Counted from the first letter of the stretch, positions 7,635 through 17,516 are shown. The stretch is 64,000 bases of DNA from Pseudomonas sp. QTF5 (GCF_000512695.2 NZ_AZRW02000009.1:121866-185865); one strand, 5' to 3'. The notes: generated from the sequence alone by a model not told the origin. A program made the numbers and translations.

Positions 7635-8975
7635 TTACAGGATATAACGGGACAGGTCTTCGTTCTGCGCCAATTCGCCCAAGTGGCTGTTGACGTAATC
7701 GGCATCGATCAGGATAGGCTTGTCCTCGTGGGTGCTGGCCAGATCACCGGCGCTGAACGACACCTCTTCGAGCAGACGCTCGAGCAGGGTGTGCAGGCGA
7801 CGGGCGCCAATGTTTTCGGTTTTCTCGTTGACCTGCCAGGCGATCTCGGCGAGACGCTTGATGCCGTCCGGCTGGAACTCGATGTTCAGGCCTTCGGTTT
7901 TCAGCAGTGCACAATACTGCTCGGTGAGTGAGGCATGTGGTTCGCTGAGGATGCGCTCGAAATCTTCCGGGCTCAGGGCCTTGAGCTCAACCCGAATTGG
8001 CAGACGACCTTGCAGCTCGGGCACCAGATCGCTCGGCTTGCTCAGGTGGAACGCACCGGAAGCGATGAACAGGATATGGTCGGTCTTGACCATGCCCAGT
8101 TTAGTGTTGACGGTGCAGCCTTCGATCAGCGGCAGCAAGTCGCGCTGTACGCCCTCGCGGGACACGTCGATGCCACCGGAATTGCCACGCTTGGCGACCT
8201 TGTCGATTTCGTCGATGAACACGATGCCGTGCTGCTCAACGGCTTCCAGGGCCTTGGCCTTCAATTCTTCTTCGTTGACCAGGCGACCGGCTTCTTCGTC
8301 GCGAACCAGTTTCAGCGCTTCCTTGACCTTGAGCTTGCGGTTTTTGCGCTTGCCCTTGCCCATGTTGGCGAACAGGCTCTGCAACTGGTTGGTCATTTCT
8401 TCCATGCCCGGTGGCGCGGAGATATCGACGCCGGACACTTCGGCCACTTCGATTTCGATCTCCTTGTCATCCAGCTGACCTTCACGCAGGCGTTTGCGGA
8501 ATAGCTGACGGGTGTTGGAGTCGGCCGACGGTGCGGAGTCCTCGTTGCTGAAGCCCATGCGTGCCGGTGGCAGCAAAGCGTCGAGGATGCGTTCTTCGGC
8601 GGCGTCTTCGGCGCGGTGGCGAACCTTGGTCATTTCCTGTTCGCGCAGCAGTTTGATCGCGGCGTCGGCCAGATCACGAATGATCGATTCGACGTCGCGG
8701 CCGACGTAGCCCACTTCGGTGAACTTGGTTGCTTCGACTTTGATGAACGGCGCGTTGGCGAGCTTGGCCAGGCGACGGGCGATCTCGGTTTTACCGACAC
8801 CGGTCGGGCCGATCATCAGGATGTTCTTGGGGGTGACTTCGACGCGCAGCTCTTCGGGCAGCTGCATCCGGCGCCAGCGGTTGCGCAAGGCGATGGCGAC
8901 GGCGCGTTTGGCATCGTCCTGGCCAATGATATGGCGATTGAGTTCGTGGACGATTTCACGGGGGGTCATGGGCAT
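7635..8975 (-). CDS. hslU: ATP-dependent protease ATPase subunit HslU
   Basis: AAA+ unfoldase (446 residues) that forms hexamers and feeds unfolded proteins into HslV. Walker A is GPTGVGKT (about residues 56-63) and Walker B is IVFIDEIDK (about 250). Between them is the charged intermediate (I) domain, roughly residues 110-240, and the C-terminal sensor-2 region includes [17 protein letters not shown]. It ends SRYIL, the C-terminal tail that docks into HslV in this family. It follows hslV by 54 bases in one operon. The ATG at 8975 gives MPMTPREIV; the second ATG two codons later is an equally possible start. Confidence 0.97.
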   Translation of the reverse strand: MPMTPREIVHELNRHIIGQDDAKRAVAIALRNRWRRMQLPEELRVEVTPKNILMIGPTGVGKTEIARRLAKLANAPFIKVEATKFTEVGYVGRDVESIIRDLADAAIKLLREQEMTKVRHRAEDAAEERILDALLPPARMGFSNEDSAPSADSNTRQLFRKRLREGQLDDKEIEIEVAEVSGVDISAPPGMEEMTNQLQSLFANMGKGKRKNRKLKVKEALKLVRDEEAGRLVNEEELKAKALEAVEQHGIVFIDEIDKVAKRGNSGGIDVSREGVQRDLLPLIEGCTVNTKLGMVKTDHILFIASGAFHLSKPSDLVPELQGRLPIRVELKALSPEDFERILSEPHASLTEQYCALLKTEGLNIEFQPDGIKRLAEIAWQVNEKTENIGARRLHTLLERLLEEVSFSAGDLASTHEDKPILIDADYVNSHLGELAQNEDLSRYIL

Positions 8976-9029
8976 AATAATTGGCGGTCCTCAAGCAAAA
9001 GTGAGCCGTGGCGCTAGGCCGAAACAGGC

Positions 9030-9560
9030 TTACTCAGCGAGGTCCTGCTCCTCGATGGTGAAGGTGTGGTTGGTGAATACGCAGATGTCGCCGGCGATGC
9101 CGAGCGCTGTTTCGACAATTTCCCGGGCCGACAAATCGGTTTTCTTCAACAGGGCACTCGCGGCAGCCTGGGCGTAGCCGCCGCCGGAACCCATGGCGAT
9201 CAGGCCTTCTTCGGGCTCAACCACGTCACCGTTGCCGGTGATGATCAGGGAGGCATCTTTGTTGGCGACCGCGAGCATGGCTTCGAGGCGGCTGAGGGTG
9301 CGGTCGGTGCGCCATTCTTTGGCGAGTTCGACGGCGGCGCGAACCAGGTGGCCCTGATGTTTCTCGAGCTGGCCTTCGAAACGCTCGAAGAGGGTGAAGG
9401 CGTCAGCGGTGGCCCCGGCAAAACCGGCGATAACCTGGCCGTGGTACAGGCGGCGAACTTTCTTCGCGTTGCCTTTCATTACGGTATTGCCGAGCGAAAC
9501 CTGGCCGTCGCCGCCCATGACGACTTTGCCGTGGCGGCGAACTGAAACGATGGTGGTCAA
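9030..9560 (-). CDS. hslV: ATP-dependent protease peptidase subunit HslV, TTG start
   Basis: Proteasome-like threonine peptidase. With a TTG start at 9560 the protein is 176 residues and begins (M)[19 protein letters not shown]. Thr2 becomes the N-terminal nucleophile after Met removal. [15 protein letters not shown] and [15 protein letters not shown] match the family. I reject the longer frame beginning at 9701: it runs through a palindrome and would bury the catalytic Thr internally. The sequence ggaga lies about 8 bases before the TTG. It forms the degradative chamber of HslUV with the next gene. Confidence 0.95.
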   Translation of the reverse strand: MTTIVSVRRHGKVVMGGDGQVSLGNTVMKGNAKKVRRLYHGQVIAGFAGATADAFTLFERFEGQLEKHQGHLVRAAVELAKEWRTDRTLSRLEAMLAVANKDASLIITGNGDVVEPEEGLIAMGSGGGYAQAAASALLKKTDLSAREIVETALGIAGDICVFTNHTFTIEEQDLAE

Positions 9561-9689
9561 GGGAGAGTCTCCACGCAGCGGGGCGAAAATGCCTTCTGCC
9601 AACTCATATGGGGGTGGTGGAGCGTTTTTCAACTGTAGGACGCGGCGGGGGACGAGCGGTGTGGGGCAGGGATGGGGTGTTGTCTGATC

Positions 9690-9720
9690 GATCGTTCCCA
9701 CGCAGAGCGTGGGAACGATC
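9690..9720. repeat. Perfect 31-bp palindrome, minimal member of a REP family
   Basis: The arms gatcgttcccacgc and gcgtgggaacgatc pair perfectly around a 3-base loop (aga). The arms are the same as the outer arms of the longer elements at 1407-1515 and 17341-17454. It lies between hslV and the SPOR-domain gene, 9 bases after the stop of the latter, and could also act as that gene's 3' hairpin. Confidence 0.8.
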
Positions 9721-9729
9721 AGTGGAAGG

Positions 9730-10437
9730 TCAGCGACTCTGGCGTTGTTGTAACAGCAGGTTGCTGAAACCGCTGCCAGCCAGTTGTTTCTGGGCGGTGG
9801 TCAGCTGTTCGCGGTTGCTGAACGGGCCGACCAGCACCCGATACCAGGTCTCGTCCTTCACGGTGCCGGATTCAACCGCCACGGCCTGCCCCAGCAGGAT
9901 GATCTGCGCACGCACCTTGTCGGCATCGGCTTCTTTGCGGAATGAGCCTGCCTGCAGGAAGAACTTGGTCACCGGCGCAGCTTTTGCCACGGGTGGCGCT
10001 GGCGGCGGGGTGATGCCGGCCAATGCCGCTTGAGCCCGGGCGGTGTCGATCTTCGCCGCTTCCGCAGGCGTCACCGGCGTGGTCGGAATGGCCGGCACTT
10101 GCGGCGTCGGCAGAGTTTTCTCCGGCACCGCGTCCGGCGGCACGATGACTTCCGATTCCGGCAGCAAGGTGTAGAAGTCGTACTTGGGCTTCACCGGTTG
10201 CGTCGGGCTCGGCGGGGTCTTGTTGGCCTCGGCGATCTTGGTGGCTTTCTGCTGCTCGATCTTCTCGCGCTTGACGGTATCGCTGCCCTTGCCCGGCTCC
10301 AGCTTCATCAGGAACACAATGAACGCGCCGACCGTCAGGCCGATGGCCATCCACAGCCAGCCCGGGATCGGTTGCTTTGCAGGAGCTTGGTAACGGCTGG
10401 CGCCACGCTTGGGTGCAGGTTTTTTCTTGGCAGCCAA
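9730..10437 (-). CDS. SPOR-domain membrane protein (FtsN-like)
   Basis: Bitopic inner-membrane protein of 235 residues. A short basic cytoplasmic start ([13 protein letters not shown]) is followed by one membrane helix (about 26-45, [18 protein letters not shown]), then a Pro/Thr/Ala-rich periplasmic linker and a C-terminal SPOR domain (about 155-230) that contains [17 protein letters not shown] and [19 protein letters not shown] domains bind denuded septal peptidoglycan. The architecture is that of FtsN, which activates septal cell-wall synthesis. I leave the symbol blank because several SPOR proteins share this layout. It starts one base after the argS stop, so it is co-transcribed with argS. 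Confidence 0.88.
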   Translation of the reverse strand: MAAKKKPAPKRGASRYQAPAKQPIPGWLWMAIGLTVGAFIVFLMKLEPGKGSDTVKREKIEQQKATKIAEANKTPPSPTQPVKPKYDFYTLLPESEVIVPPDAVPEKTLPTPQVPAIPTTPVTPAEAAKIDTARAQAALAGITPPPAPPVAKAAPVTKFFLQAGSFRKEADADKVRAQIILLGQAVAVESGTVKDETWYRVLVGPFSNREQLTTAQKQLAGSGFSNLLLQQRQSR

Positions 10438-10438
10438 C

Positions 10439-12175
10439 TTACATACGCTCCAGAGTTTCCAGACCCAAGAGTTCCAGGCCTTGCTTGAGAGTGCGACCGG
10501 TCAGCGCGGCGAGGCGCAGACGGCTCTGCATTTGCGCCGGGGTGTCGGCGCCGAGGATCGGGCAGTTCTCGTAGAAGCTGGAGAACAGGCCGGCAACATC
10601 GTACAGGTAGGTGCACAGGATATGCGGCGTGCCTTTGTCGGACACGTTATTCAGGATTTCGCCGAACTGCGCCAGTTTCGCCGCCAGCTCATGTTCGTGT
10701 GCGGCTTCGAGGACGATCTGTCCTTCGACTTCGCTGAAATCCTTGCCGAGTTTGCGGAACACACCGGCCACGCGGGTGTAGGCGTACAGCAGGTATGGCG
10801 CGGTGTTGCCTTCGAAGTTCAGCATCAGGTCGAAGTTGAAGCTGTAGTCGCTGGTGCGGTGCTTGGACAGGTCGGCGTATTTCACGGCGCCGATGCCCAC
10901 GACCTTGGCGATGTTGCGCAACTCGTCTTCGGCAAGCGTCGGGTTCTTCTCCTTCACCAGCGTGTAGGCGCGTTCCTGGGCTTCGGTCAGCAGGTCGATC
11001 AGCTTCACGGTGCCGCCGTCACGGGTCTTGAACGGACGGCCATCGGCGCCGTTCATGGTGCCGAAGCCCATGTGTTCCATTTCCATCGGGTGCGTCACGA
11101 AGCCGGCCAGGCGCGCGACCTGGAACACTTGCTGGAAGTGCAGGGCCTGGCGCTGGTCGACGAAGTACAACGCGCGATCAGCCTTGAGCTTGCCGCTACG
11201 GTAGCGCACGGCCGCGAGGTCGGTGGTGGCGTAGAGGTAGCCGCCGTCGGCCTTGACGATGATCACCGGCAGCGGTTCGCCATCAGCGGTCTTGAATTCG
11301 TCGAGGAACACGCACTGGGCGCCGTTGCTTTCGACCAGCAGGCCAGCGGCCTTGAGGTCGTTGACCACGTTGATCAGGTCGTCGTTATAGGCGCTTTCAC
11401 CCATCACGTCGGCCATGGTCAGTTTGACGTTCAACAGTTCATAGATTTTCTGGCAGTGCGACAGCGAGATGTCTTTGAACTTGGTCCACAGCGCCAGGCA
11501 GTCTGGGTCGCCGGCTTGCAGCTTGACCACCAGGCCACGGGCGCGATCAGCGAACTCTGCGGATTCGTCGAAGCGTTGTTTGGCGGCGCGGTAGAAGTTT
11601 TCCAGGTCCGACAGCTCGTCGCTGGTGATCGGGTTTTCCTGCAGATAAGCCATCAGCATGCCGAACTGGGTGCCCCAGTCGCCCACGTGGTTCTGGCGGA
11701 TCACTTCGTCACCGAGGAATTCCAGAACCCGGGCCACGCCATCGCCGATGATGGTCGAACGCAAGTGGCCGACGTGCATCTCTTTGGCCAGGTTCGGCGC
11801 CGACAGGTCTACCACGGTGCGCTGCACCGGGCCGGCTTTGCGCACGCCGATGTGGTCGTCGGCCAGCGCCGCGTCCAGGCGGGTCGCCAGGGCTTGGGTG
11901 TTCTGGAAGAAGTTCAGGAAGCCAGGGCCGGCGATTTCGGCTTTGGAGACGTTCTCGTCAGCCGGCAGCGCGGCGATGATTTTCTCGGCCAGGTCACGCG
12001 GCTTCATGCCCGCAGGCTTGGCCAGCATCATGGCGATGTTGCTGGCGAAGTCGCCGTTTTTCTTGTCGCGAGAGTTTTCCACCTGGATCGCCGGCGACAG
12101 GCCTTCAGGCAACACACCTTCGTTGACGAGTTGGGTGATGGCTTGTTGGATCAGCTGGCGAATGGTGTCTTTCAT
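10439..12175 (-). CDS. argS: Arginyl-tRNA synthetase
   Basis: Class I aminoacyl-tRNA synthetase, 578 residues, which charges tRNA-Arg. It has an N-terminal Add-1-type tRNA-binding domain, the HIGH-type motif HVGH in [17 protein letters not shown] (about residue 130), and a C-terminal DALR anticodon-binding domain with [19 protein letters not shown]. The KMSKS loop is replaced by FKTRDGG, as is common in this enzyme. The ATG at 12175 ([13 protein letters not shown]) is the family start; the longer open frame upstream is the intergenic region. It heads a unit with the SPOR gene. Confidence 0.97.
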   Translation of the reverse strand: MKDTIRQLIQQAITQLVNEGVLPEGLSPAIQVENSRDKKNGDFASNIAMMLAKPAGMKPRDLAEKIIAALPADENVSKAEIAGPGFLNFFQNTQALATRLDAALADDHIGVRKAGPVQRTVVDLSAPNLAKEMHVGHLRSTIIGDGVARVLEFLGDEVIRQNHVGDWGTQFGMLMAYLQENPITSDELSDLENFYRAAKQRFDESAEFADRARGLVVKLQAGDPDCLALWTKFKDISLSHCQKIYELLNVKLTMADVMGESAYNDDLINVVNDLKAAGLLVESNGAQCVFLDEFKTADGEPLPVIIVKADGGYLYATTDLAAVRYRSGKLKADRALYFVDQRQALHFQQVFQVARLAGFVTHPMEMEHMGFGTMNGADGRPFKTRDGGTVKLIDLLTEAQERAYTLVKEKNPTLAEDELRNIAKVVGIGAVKYADLSKHRTSDYSFNFDLMLNFEGNTAPYLLYAYTRVAGVFRKLGKDFSEVEGQIVLEAAHEHELAAKLAQFGEILNNVSDKGTPHILCTYLYDVAGLFSSFYENCPILGADTPAQMQSRLRLAALTGRTLKQGLELLGLETLERM

Positions 12176-12307
12176 GGTGTTCTCTGTCGACCGCAAGCGC
12201 GGCGGCGCTTCGATGCGCTGGTGGAAAAACTGGGTATTATCCGTGGCGAAGACGGGCTTGCCAACTATAGCGGGCAGGTTATGGATATGTGGTGACAAAT
12301 AGGGCCT

Positions 12308-12376
12308 CTTCGCGGGCAAGCCTCGCTCCTACGGGGATGCGTTTGACCACCGTAGGAGCGAGGCTTGCCCGCGAAG
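12308..12376. repeat. REP doublet, cgcgggcaagcctcgctcctacgg family
   Basis: Inverted arms cttcgcgggcaagcctcgct and agcgaggcttgcccgcgaag (perfect over 27 bases each) are separated by 15 bases. This is a different REP subtype from those at 1583 or 1407. It lies between priA and argS. Confidence 0.85.
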
Positions 12377-12388
12377 GCAATCTTCCAA

Positions 12389-14608
12389 TCAATACAAATC
12401 GACCGGATCCACATCCAGCGACCAACGCACCGCCCGCCCGCTCGGCATCTGCTCCAAAACCAGCAACCAACTGCTTAGCAATCGATGCAGCGGTGCCCGG
12501 GCCGTCGCTTGCAGCAACAACTGCGCACGATAACGTCCGGCTCGGCGCTCCATCGGCGCAGGCACTGGCCCCAGCAACTCAATCCCGGTCAGATTTTGCT
12601 CGACCAGCAAACGCTCGGCCTCGCTGCACGCTTCATCGAGGAAGCCTTCAGCCTGCCCCGGTTTATGCGCTTCGGCCCGCAGCAGCGCGAGATGCGCAAA
12701 CGGCGGCAAACCGGCCGCGCGACGCTCGCTCAACGCCTGTTCGGCAAAGGCGAAATAGCCCTGTTCGGTCAGTTGCACCAGCAGTGGATGATCCGCCAGG
12801 TGCGTCTGGATAATCACTTTGCCCGGCTCTTCGGCCCGGCCCGCGCGCCCGGCGACCTGGACAATCAACTGCGCCATGCGTTCGCTGGCGCGGAAATCAC
12901 CAGAGAACAATCCGCCGTCGGCATCGAGAATCGACACCAGGGTCACCCGTGGAAAGTGGTGTCCTTTGGCAAGCATCTGCGTGCCGACCAGAATGCACGG
13001 CTGGCCTTTCTGAATGGTGGCGAACAGTTGATTCATCGCATCTTTGCGTGAAGTGCTGTCGCGGTCGACCCGCAATACCGGAACACCGGGAAACAGGATG
13101 CCCAGCCGCTCTTCGGCACGCTCGGTACCAGCACCCACGGGGCGCAAATCGACTTTGCCGCATTTCGGGCAATGGCGGGGCACCCGCTCGACTTCGCCGC
13201 AATGGTGACAACGCAGTTCGCCTGAGCGCTGGTGCACGGTCATCCGCGCATCGCAGCGCTTGCACTCGGACATCCAGCCGCAGTCGTGGCACAGCAGCGT
13301 TGGGGCGAACCCTCGGCGATTGAGGAACACCAGCACCTGCTGGCCGGCGGCCAGGGTCTGACCGATGGCTTGCTGCATCGGCCCGGAAATGCCGCTGTCC
13401 AGCGGGCGACTTTTCACGTCCAGGCGCAGGAAGCGCGGTTGCTTGGCGCCACCCGCCCGCTCATTCAGGCGTAAGAGGCCGTAACGACCGGTGTAGGCGT
13501 TTTGCAGGCTTTCCAGCGAAGGCGTGGCGGATCCGAGGACAATCGGGATGTTTTCCTGCCGGGCGCGGACCAGTGCCAGGTCGCGGGCGTGGTAACGCAG
13601 GCCTTCCTGCTGTTTATAGGAGCCGTCGTGCTCTTCATCAATGATGATCAGTCCGGGGTTCTTCATCGGCGTGAACAGTGCCGAACGGGTACCGATAATA
13701 ATGTCGGCCTCGCCATCCCGCGCCGCCAGCCAGGCTTCCAGGCGTTCGCGGTCATTGACTGCGGAGTGGATCAGCGCGATGCGCGCATTGAAGCGCTGCT
13801 CGAAGCGCGCCAGGGTTTGCGGGCCGAGGTTGATCTCCGGGATCAGCACCAGGGCTTGCTTGCCGGCCTCGAGCGTTTCGCGGATCAGTTGTAAATAGAC
13901 TTCGGTCTTGCCGCTGCCGGTGACGCCGGCCAGCAGGAACGCGTGATAACGGTCGAACCCGGAGCGAATCGCCTCGTAAGCGGCGCGCTGCTCCGGGTTG
14001 AGCGGCAATTCGGGTTGCGCCAGCCAGTGTTCGTGGCGCACTCCGGGCGCGTGCTTGCGGATGTCTACCTGCACCAGATCCTTGGCCAGCAACAGATCGA
14101 GGCTGTCCTTGCTCAGCATCAATTTGCTCAGCAGTTGATGAGCGACGCCGTGGGGATGCTGGGCCAGGGTCGCCAGGGCTTCACGCTGTCGCGGTGCGCG
14201 GGCAATGCGCGGATCATCGAGGCTGGCGCCGGGCGCGGCGGACCAAAAACGCTCCTGACGAGCTTCGGCCAGTTCACCCTGACGCAATAATACCGGCAGC
14301 GCCCAGCTCAACGTGTCGCCGAGGCTGTGCTGGTAATACTGGGAAGTCCATAGGCACAGCTTGAACAGCGCGGGCGGCAGTGGTGGTACGGCATCGAGCA
14401 GTGCCAGGGCCGGTTTGAGTTTTTCTGCCGGTACTTCGCTGGTGTCGGTGACCTCCACCAGAATCCCGATCATCTCTCGCCTGCCGAACGGCACCCGCAA
14501 GCGCATGCCAGGGTGTAGCTGGGCGCGCAGGACTCCGGCCGGCGCGCGGTAGTCGAACAGGCGACGCAGGGGAGAAGGCAGGGCGAGGCGCAAAATGGCG
14601 TTGGGCAC
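12389..14608 (-). CDS. priA: Primosomal replication-restart helicase PriA
   Basis: 3'-5' DNA helicase (739 residues) that reloads the replisome at stalled forks. An N-terminal 3'-DNA-binding domain is followed by Walker A GVTGSGKTEV (about 230), the DEEHD box and helicase motifs (LGSATPSLESL, GRAGRAEEPGKVIIQ). Between the motor halves is a zinc-binding insert with eight Cys, including CHDCGWMSECKRC and CHHCGEVERVPRHCPKCG. Length and domain order are standard. It is divergent from rpmE, with 170 bases between. Confidence 0.97.
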   Translation of the reverse strand: MPNAILRLALPSPLRRLFDYRAPAGVLRAQLHPGMRLRVPFGRREMIGILVEVTDTSEVPAEKLKPALALLDAVPPLPPALFKLCLWTSQYYQHSLGDTLSWALPVLLRQGELAEARQERFWSAAPGASLDDPRIARAPRQREALATLAQHPHGVAHQLLSKLMLSKDSLDLLLAKDLVQVDIRKHAPGVRHEHWLAQPELPLNPEQRAAYEAIRSGFDRYHAFLLAGVTGSGKTEVYLQLIRETLEAGKQALVLIPEINLGPQTLARFEQRFNARIALIHSAVNDRERLEAWLAARDGEADIIIGTRSALFTPMKNPGLIIIDEEHDGSYKQQEGLRYHARDLALVRARQENIPIVLGSATPSLESLQNAYTGRYGLLRLNERAGGAKQPRFLRLDVKSRPLDSGISGPMQQAIGQTLAAGQQVLVFLNRRGFAPTLLCHDCGWMSECKRCDARMTVHQRSGELRCHHCGEVERVPRHCPKCGKVDLRPVGAGTERAEERLGILFPGVPVLRVDRDSTSRKDAMNQLFATIQKGQPCILVGTQMLAKGHHFPRVTLVSILDADGGLFSGDFRASERMAQLIVQVAGRAGRAEEPGKVIIQTHLADHPLLVQLTEQGYFAFAEQALSERRAAGLPPFAHLALLRAEAHKPGQAEGFLDEACSEAERLLVEQNLTGIELLGPVPAPMERRAGRYRAQLLLQATARAPLHRLLSSWLLVLEQMPSGRAVRWSLDVDPVDLY

Positions 14609-14680
14609 GCGATTGTTTTCTCGATGAGAGGGCGATGAAGAAGGCCGGGAGCCTAGCAGACGACTGGTTTAAGCGACAGC

Positions 14681-14708
14681 TTGCGTGAATGGCATTGTCT
14701 GGTAGAAT
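14681..14708 (+). promoter_or_regulatory. Candidate sigma-70 promoter of rpmE
   Basis: ttgcgt (14681-14686) and tagaat (14703-14708) are separated by 16 bases, about 70 bases before the rpmE ATG. The fit is good but slightly short in spacing. Confidence 0.55.
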
Positions 14709-14778
14709 CCGCGGCCTAATTACGTGCGGTATTCAACAATGGTGTTGAGTGGCGGCACGCTAGCCTGAGGAATACATC

Positions 14779-15009
14779 ATGAAAGCCGATATCCATCCAA
14801 CATACGAAATCACCGCAGTTACCTGCAGCTGTGGCAACAAGTTCGAAACTCGTTCGAACCTGGCCAAGCCTCTGGCGATCGACGTATGCAACGAGTGCCA
14901 CCCGTTCTACACCGGTAAGCAGAAGACTCTGGATACTGGCGGCCGTGTACAGCGCTTCGCAGACCGTTTCGGCGCTTTCGGCAAGAAAGCTCCAGCAGCT
15001 GCAGAGTAA
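14779..15009 (+). CDS. rpmE: 50S ribosomal protein L31, zinc-binding type
   Basis: Ribosomal protein L31 of 76 residues that bridges the large and small subunits. Cys16, Cys18, Cys37 and Cys40 form the C+ zinc site (CSC ... CNEC), which distinguishes it from the zinc-free RpmE2 paralogue usually induced under zinc limitation. It ends in a short Ala-rich tail. A ccggag-like site is absent, but tgagga lies just before the ATG. Its apparent terminator lies downstream, inside the next reading frame (15045-15074). Confidence 0.96.
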   Translation: MKADIHPTYEITAVTCSCGNKFETRSNLAKPLAIDVCNECHPFYTGKQKTLDTGGRVQRFADRFGAFGKKAPAAAE

Positions 15010-15023
15010 GGTTGAAGGGCCCG

Positions 15024-15824
15024 ATGGGCTTTTCCTTGCTGATGAAAAAGGCGTCCCTCGCGGGCGCCTTTTTTATGTCTGCGATTTGGCTTTCCGGTGC
15101 CCAGGCTTTCTGCCCGGCGCCGAGCGGGCTGACGTCGGTCGCGGTGCAGCGGGTGGTGGATGGCGACACCTTGCGCCTGCGCGATGGTCGCAGCGTGCGC
15201 ATGATCGGTTTGAATACGCCTGAGCTGGGCAAGCAGGGCCGTTCCGACGAGCCGTTCGCCGTGGCCGCGCGCAAACGCCTTGAAGCGCTGGTGGCTGCCA
15301 GCGACGGGCAGGTCGGTTTGCTGCCGGGTAAAGAAAGCGAGGACCATTACGGTCGCACCCTGGCGCATGTCTACGGCGTCGATGGTGCCAACTTCGAAGC
15401 GCAAATGCTCGCCGAGGGCCTCGGTTTTCAGGTGGCGGTGGCGCCGAATGTCGATTTGGTCGCCTGTCAGCAAGCCGCGGAACGCAGTGCTCGTCAGGCC
15501 GGTCTCGGGTTGTGGCGACAATCACCTGTACTGAAAGCGGAGCAGATCAGCGCCTCCGGTTTCGCCATGCTCAGTGGTCGTGTGAGCAAGGTTCAGCGCA
15601 ATCGCGGCGGGGTTTGGATCGAGTTGCAGGATTCGGTTGTATTGCGGGTTGCACCCAATCTGCTTGGTCAGTTCGATGTCGCGTCGCTTGAACAGCTCAA
15701 AGGCAAGCAAGTCGAGGCTCGAGGCTGGGTAGTGGATCGTTCGCGTCGCGGCGGACTGCAGCCGGGGCAGGCGCGCTGGCTTCTGCCGCTGACCGATCCG
15801 GCGATGTTGCAGGCGGCACCGTAA
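15024..15824 (+). CDS. Secreted thermonuclease-like (SNase) protein
   Basis: Staphylococcal-nuclease-like protein, about 266 residues from the ATG at 15024; a second ATG at 15042 (MKKASLAGAFF) would also give a complete signal peptide. The signal sequence ends near AQAF, followed by CPAPS. SNase blocks are VVDGDTLRLRDG, VRMIGLNTPELG (catalytic Arg), DEPFAVAARKRLE and DHYGRTLAHVY (second catalytic Arg). It is probably an exported Ca-dependent nuclease. A C-terminal OB-like segment of about 100 residues follows. The rpmE terminator overlaps codons 8-17, so its expression must depend on read-through or on an internal promoter. Confidence 0.85.
   Translation: MGFSLLMKKASLAGAFFMSAIWLSGAQAFCPAPSGLTSVAVQRVVDGDTLRLRDGRSVRMIGLNTPELGKQGRSDEPFAVAARKRLEALVAASDGQVGLLPGKESEDHYGRTLAHVYGVDGANFEAQMLAEGLGFQVAVAPNVDLVACQQAAERSARQAGLGLWRQSPVLKAEQISASGFAMLSGRVSKVQRNRGGVWIELQDSVVLRVAPNLLGQFDVASLEQLKGKQVEARGWVVDRSRRGGLQPGQARWLLPLTDPAMLQAAP
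15045..15074 (+). terminator. Intrinsic terminator of rpmE inside the next coding sequence
   Basis: Stem aaaaaggcg-(t)-ccc / ggg-cgccttttt with loop tcgc, ending in six T. It is 36 bases after the rpmE stop and lies entirely within the signal-peptide codons of the nuclease gene. Confidence 0.8.
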
Positions 15825-16007
15825 GAAAAAACTGTAGACATTTTTTATATTGATTGTGAACAGTCTATCCCTTGTGTTTCGTGGCTCTTGGCCCAAAGTC
15901 GTAGGGCCGGGCGCTTGACAGGGGTGACTGGTCAGTCTTGTGAGGACTTTGCGAGGCGAGTATCCTCGGCGGTCCGTCTGTCCAACAGTAAAAAGCGGAA
16001 TGCCCAT

Positions 16008-17276
16008 ATGTCTGATTTGAAAACTGCCGCTCTCGAATATCACGCCCATCCCCGTCCAGGGAAGCTGAGTGTCGAGCTCACCAAGGCCACCGCTACCGCC
16101 CGCGATCTGTCGCTGGCCTACAGCCCCGGCGTAGCCGAACCAGTACGCGAAATCGCCCGCGATCCTGAACTGGCCTACAAATACACCGGCAAGGGCAACC
16201 TGGTTGCAGTCATTTCCGATGGCACCGCGATTCTCGGCCTGGGTAACCTCGGCCCATTGGCTTCCAAGCCGGTTATGGAAGGTAAAGGTGTACTGTTCAA
16301 GCGCTTCGCCGGCATCGACGTGTTCGACATCGAAGTCGACTCCGAAAGCCCGCAAGCCTTCATCGACACCGTCAAGCGTATCTCCATCACCTTCGGTGGC
16401 ATCAACCTGGAAGACATCAAGGCACCTGAGTGCTTTGAGATCGAACGCGCTCTGATCGAGCAGTGCGACATTCCGGTATTCCACGATGACCAGCACGGCA
16501 CCGCAATCGTTACTGCAGCCGGCATGATCAACGCCCTGGAAATCGCTGGCAAAACCCTGGCTGACGCCAAAATCGTCTGCCTGGGCGCCGGTGCTGCGGC
16601 CATCTCCTGCATGAAATTGCTGGTGAGCATGGGCGCCAACATCGAAAACATCTACATGGTTGACCGTACCGGCGTGATCCACTCCGGCCGTGACGACCTG
16701 AACCAGTACAAGGCTGTATTCGCTCACGCGACCGAGAAGCGCACCCTGGCTGACGCGCTGGAAGGCGCTGACGTGTTCGTTGGCCTGTCCGGTCCGAACC
16801 TGCTGAGTGCTGAAGGCCTGAAATCCATGGCGGCCAACCCGATCGTGTTCGCGTGCTCGAACCCGGATCCGGAAATCTCCCCGGAACTGGCTCACGCCAC
16901 CCGTGACGACGTGATCATGGCCACCGGCCGTTCGGACTACCCGAACCAGGTCAACAACGTACTGGGCTTCCCGTTCATCTTCCGTGGTGCCCTGGACGTT
17001 CGCGCCAAGCGCATCAACGAAGAAATGAAAGTGGCGGCCGCCAACGCCCTGCGTGAACTGGCCAAGCTGCCAGTGCCTCAGGAAGTGTGCGACGCCTACG
17101 GCGGCATCAAGCTGGAATTCGGTCGTGAGTACATCATTCCGAAACCAATGGATGCCCGTCTGATCACCCTGATCTCCGATGCCGTGGCCAAAGCTGCGAT
17201 CGAGACCGGTGTGGCGACCCTGCCGTATCCGAAGAACTACCCGCTGAAAAGCGTGGATGACGTTTTCAACGGCTAA
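16008..17276 (+). CDS. maeB: Malic enzyme, short form without phosphotransacetylase domain
   Basis: Oxidative decarboxylation of malate to pyruvate, most likely NADP-dependent by family. It has 422 residues: an N-terminal malic domain (YSPGVAEPV, YKYTGKGNLVAVISDGTAILGLGN, HDDQHGTAI) and a C-terminal Rossmann domain (VCLGAGAAAISCMKLLVSMGA). It lacks the phosphotransacetylase-like extension of the roughly 760-residue E. coli MaeB. The ATG at 16008 (MSDLKTAALEYHAHPRPGKL) is supported by the family start. It ends at a strong terminator at 17297-17332. It supplies pyruvate and NADPH for gluconeogenic growth. Confidence 0.93.
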   Translation: MSDLKTAALEYHAHPRPGKLSVELTKATATARDLSLAYSPGVAEPVREIARDPELAYKYTGKGNLVAVISDGTAILGLGNLGPLASKPVMEGKGVLFKRFAGIDVFDIEVDSESPQAFIDTVKRISITFGGINLEDIKAPECFEIERALIEQCDIPVFHDDQHGTAIVTAAGMINALEIAGKTLADAKIVCLGAGAAAISCMKLLVSMGANIENIYMVDRTGVIHSGRDDLNQYKAVFAHATEKRTLADALEGADVFVGLSGPNLLSAEGLKSMAANPIVFACSNPDPEISPELAHATRDDVIMATGRSDYPNQVNNVLGFPFIFRGALDVRAKRINEEMKVAAANALRELAKLPVPQEVCDAYGGIKLEFGREYIIPKPMDARLITLISDAVAKAAIETGVATLPYPKNYPLKSVDDVFNG

Positions 17277-17296
17277 GCCGTTGTAGCGCTTCAACC

Positions 17297-17332
17297 AAAA
17301 GCCCCGGCTCTAACGAGTCGGGGCTTTTTTTT
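17297..17332 (+). terminator. Rho-independent terminator of maeB
   Basis: Stem agccccg / cggggct with inner ctc/gag pairs, followed by eight T. Confidence 0.9.
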
Positions 17333-17340
17333 CAGCAGAT

Positions 17341-17454
17341 GATCGTTCCCACGCTCTGCGTGGGAATGCCTCAAGGGACGCTCCGCGTTCCAGCTCTAGA
17401 AAAGGGACGCGGAGCGTCCCGGGCTGCATTCCCACGCAGAGCGTAGGAACGATC
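17341..17454. repeat. REP-like palindrome, gatcgttcccacgc family
   Basis: Outer arms gatcgttcccacgctctgcg and cgcagagcgtaggaacgatc, with inner arms gggacgctccgcgt and acgcggagcgtccc. Same family as 1407-1515 and 9690-9720. It lies between the two convergent terminators of maeB and mrcA. Confidence 0.8.
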
Positions 17455-17462
17455 GGCAGGCC

Positions 17463-17500
17463 AAAAAAAGCCCCGCACTTCTTTCGAGGGCGGGGCTTTT
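17463..17500 (-). terminator. Terminator of mrcA, symmetrical and possibly bidirectional
   Basis: Stem aaaagccccgc ... gcggggctttt, with T-runs on both strands, 17 bases after the mrcA stop. Confidence 0.85.
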
Positions 17501-17516
17501 AGGTGTTGCTACACGA

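Noticed and set aside
7457..7705. N-terminal extension of the DUF971 protein
   Set aside because: The extension translates the REP element and the 3' end of hslU in another frame; the ATG at 7456 gives the normal family start.
10409..12295. A 628-codon open frame opposite argS
   Set aside because: Antisense shadow of argS with repetitive Val/Gly/Gln-rich translation and no family match.
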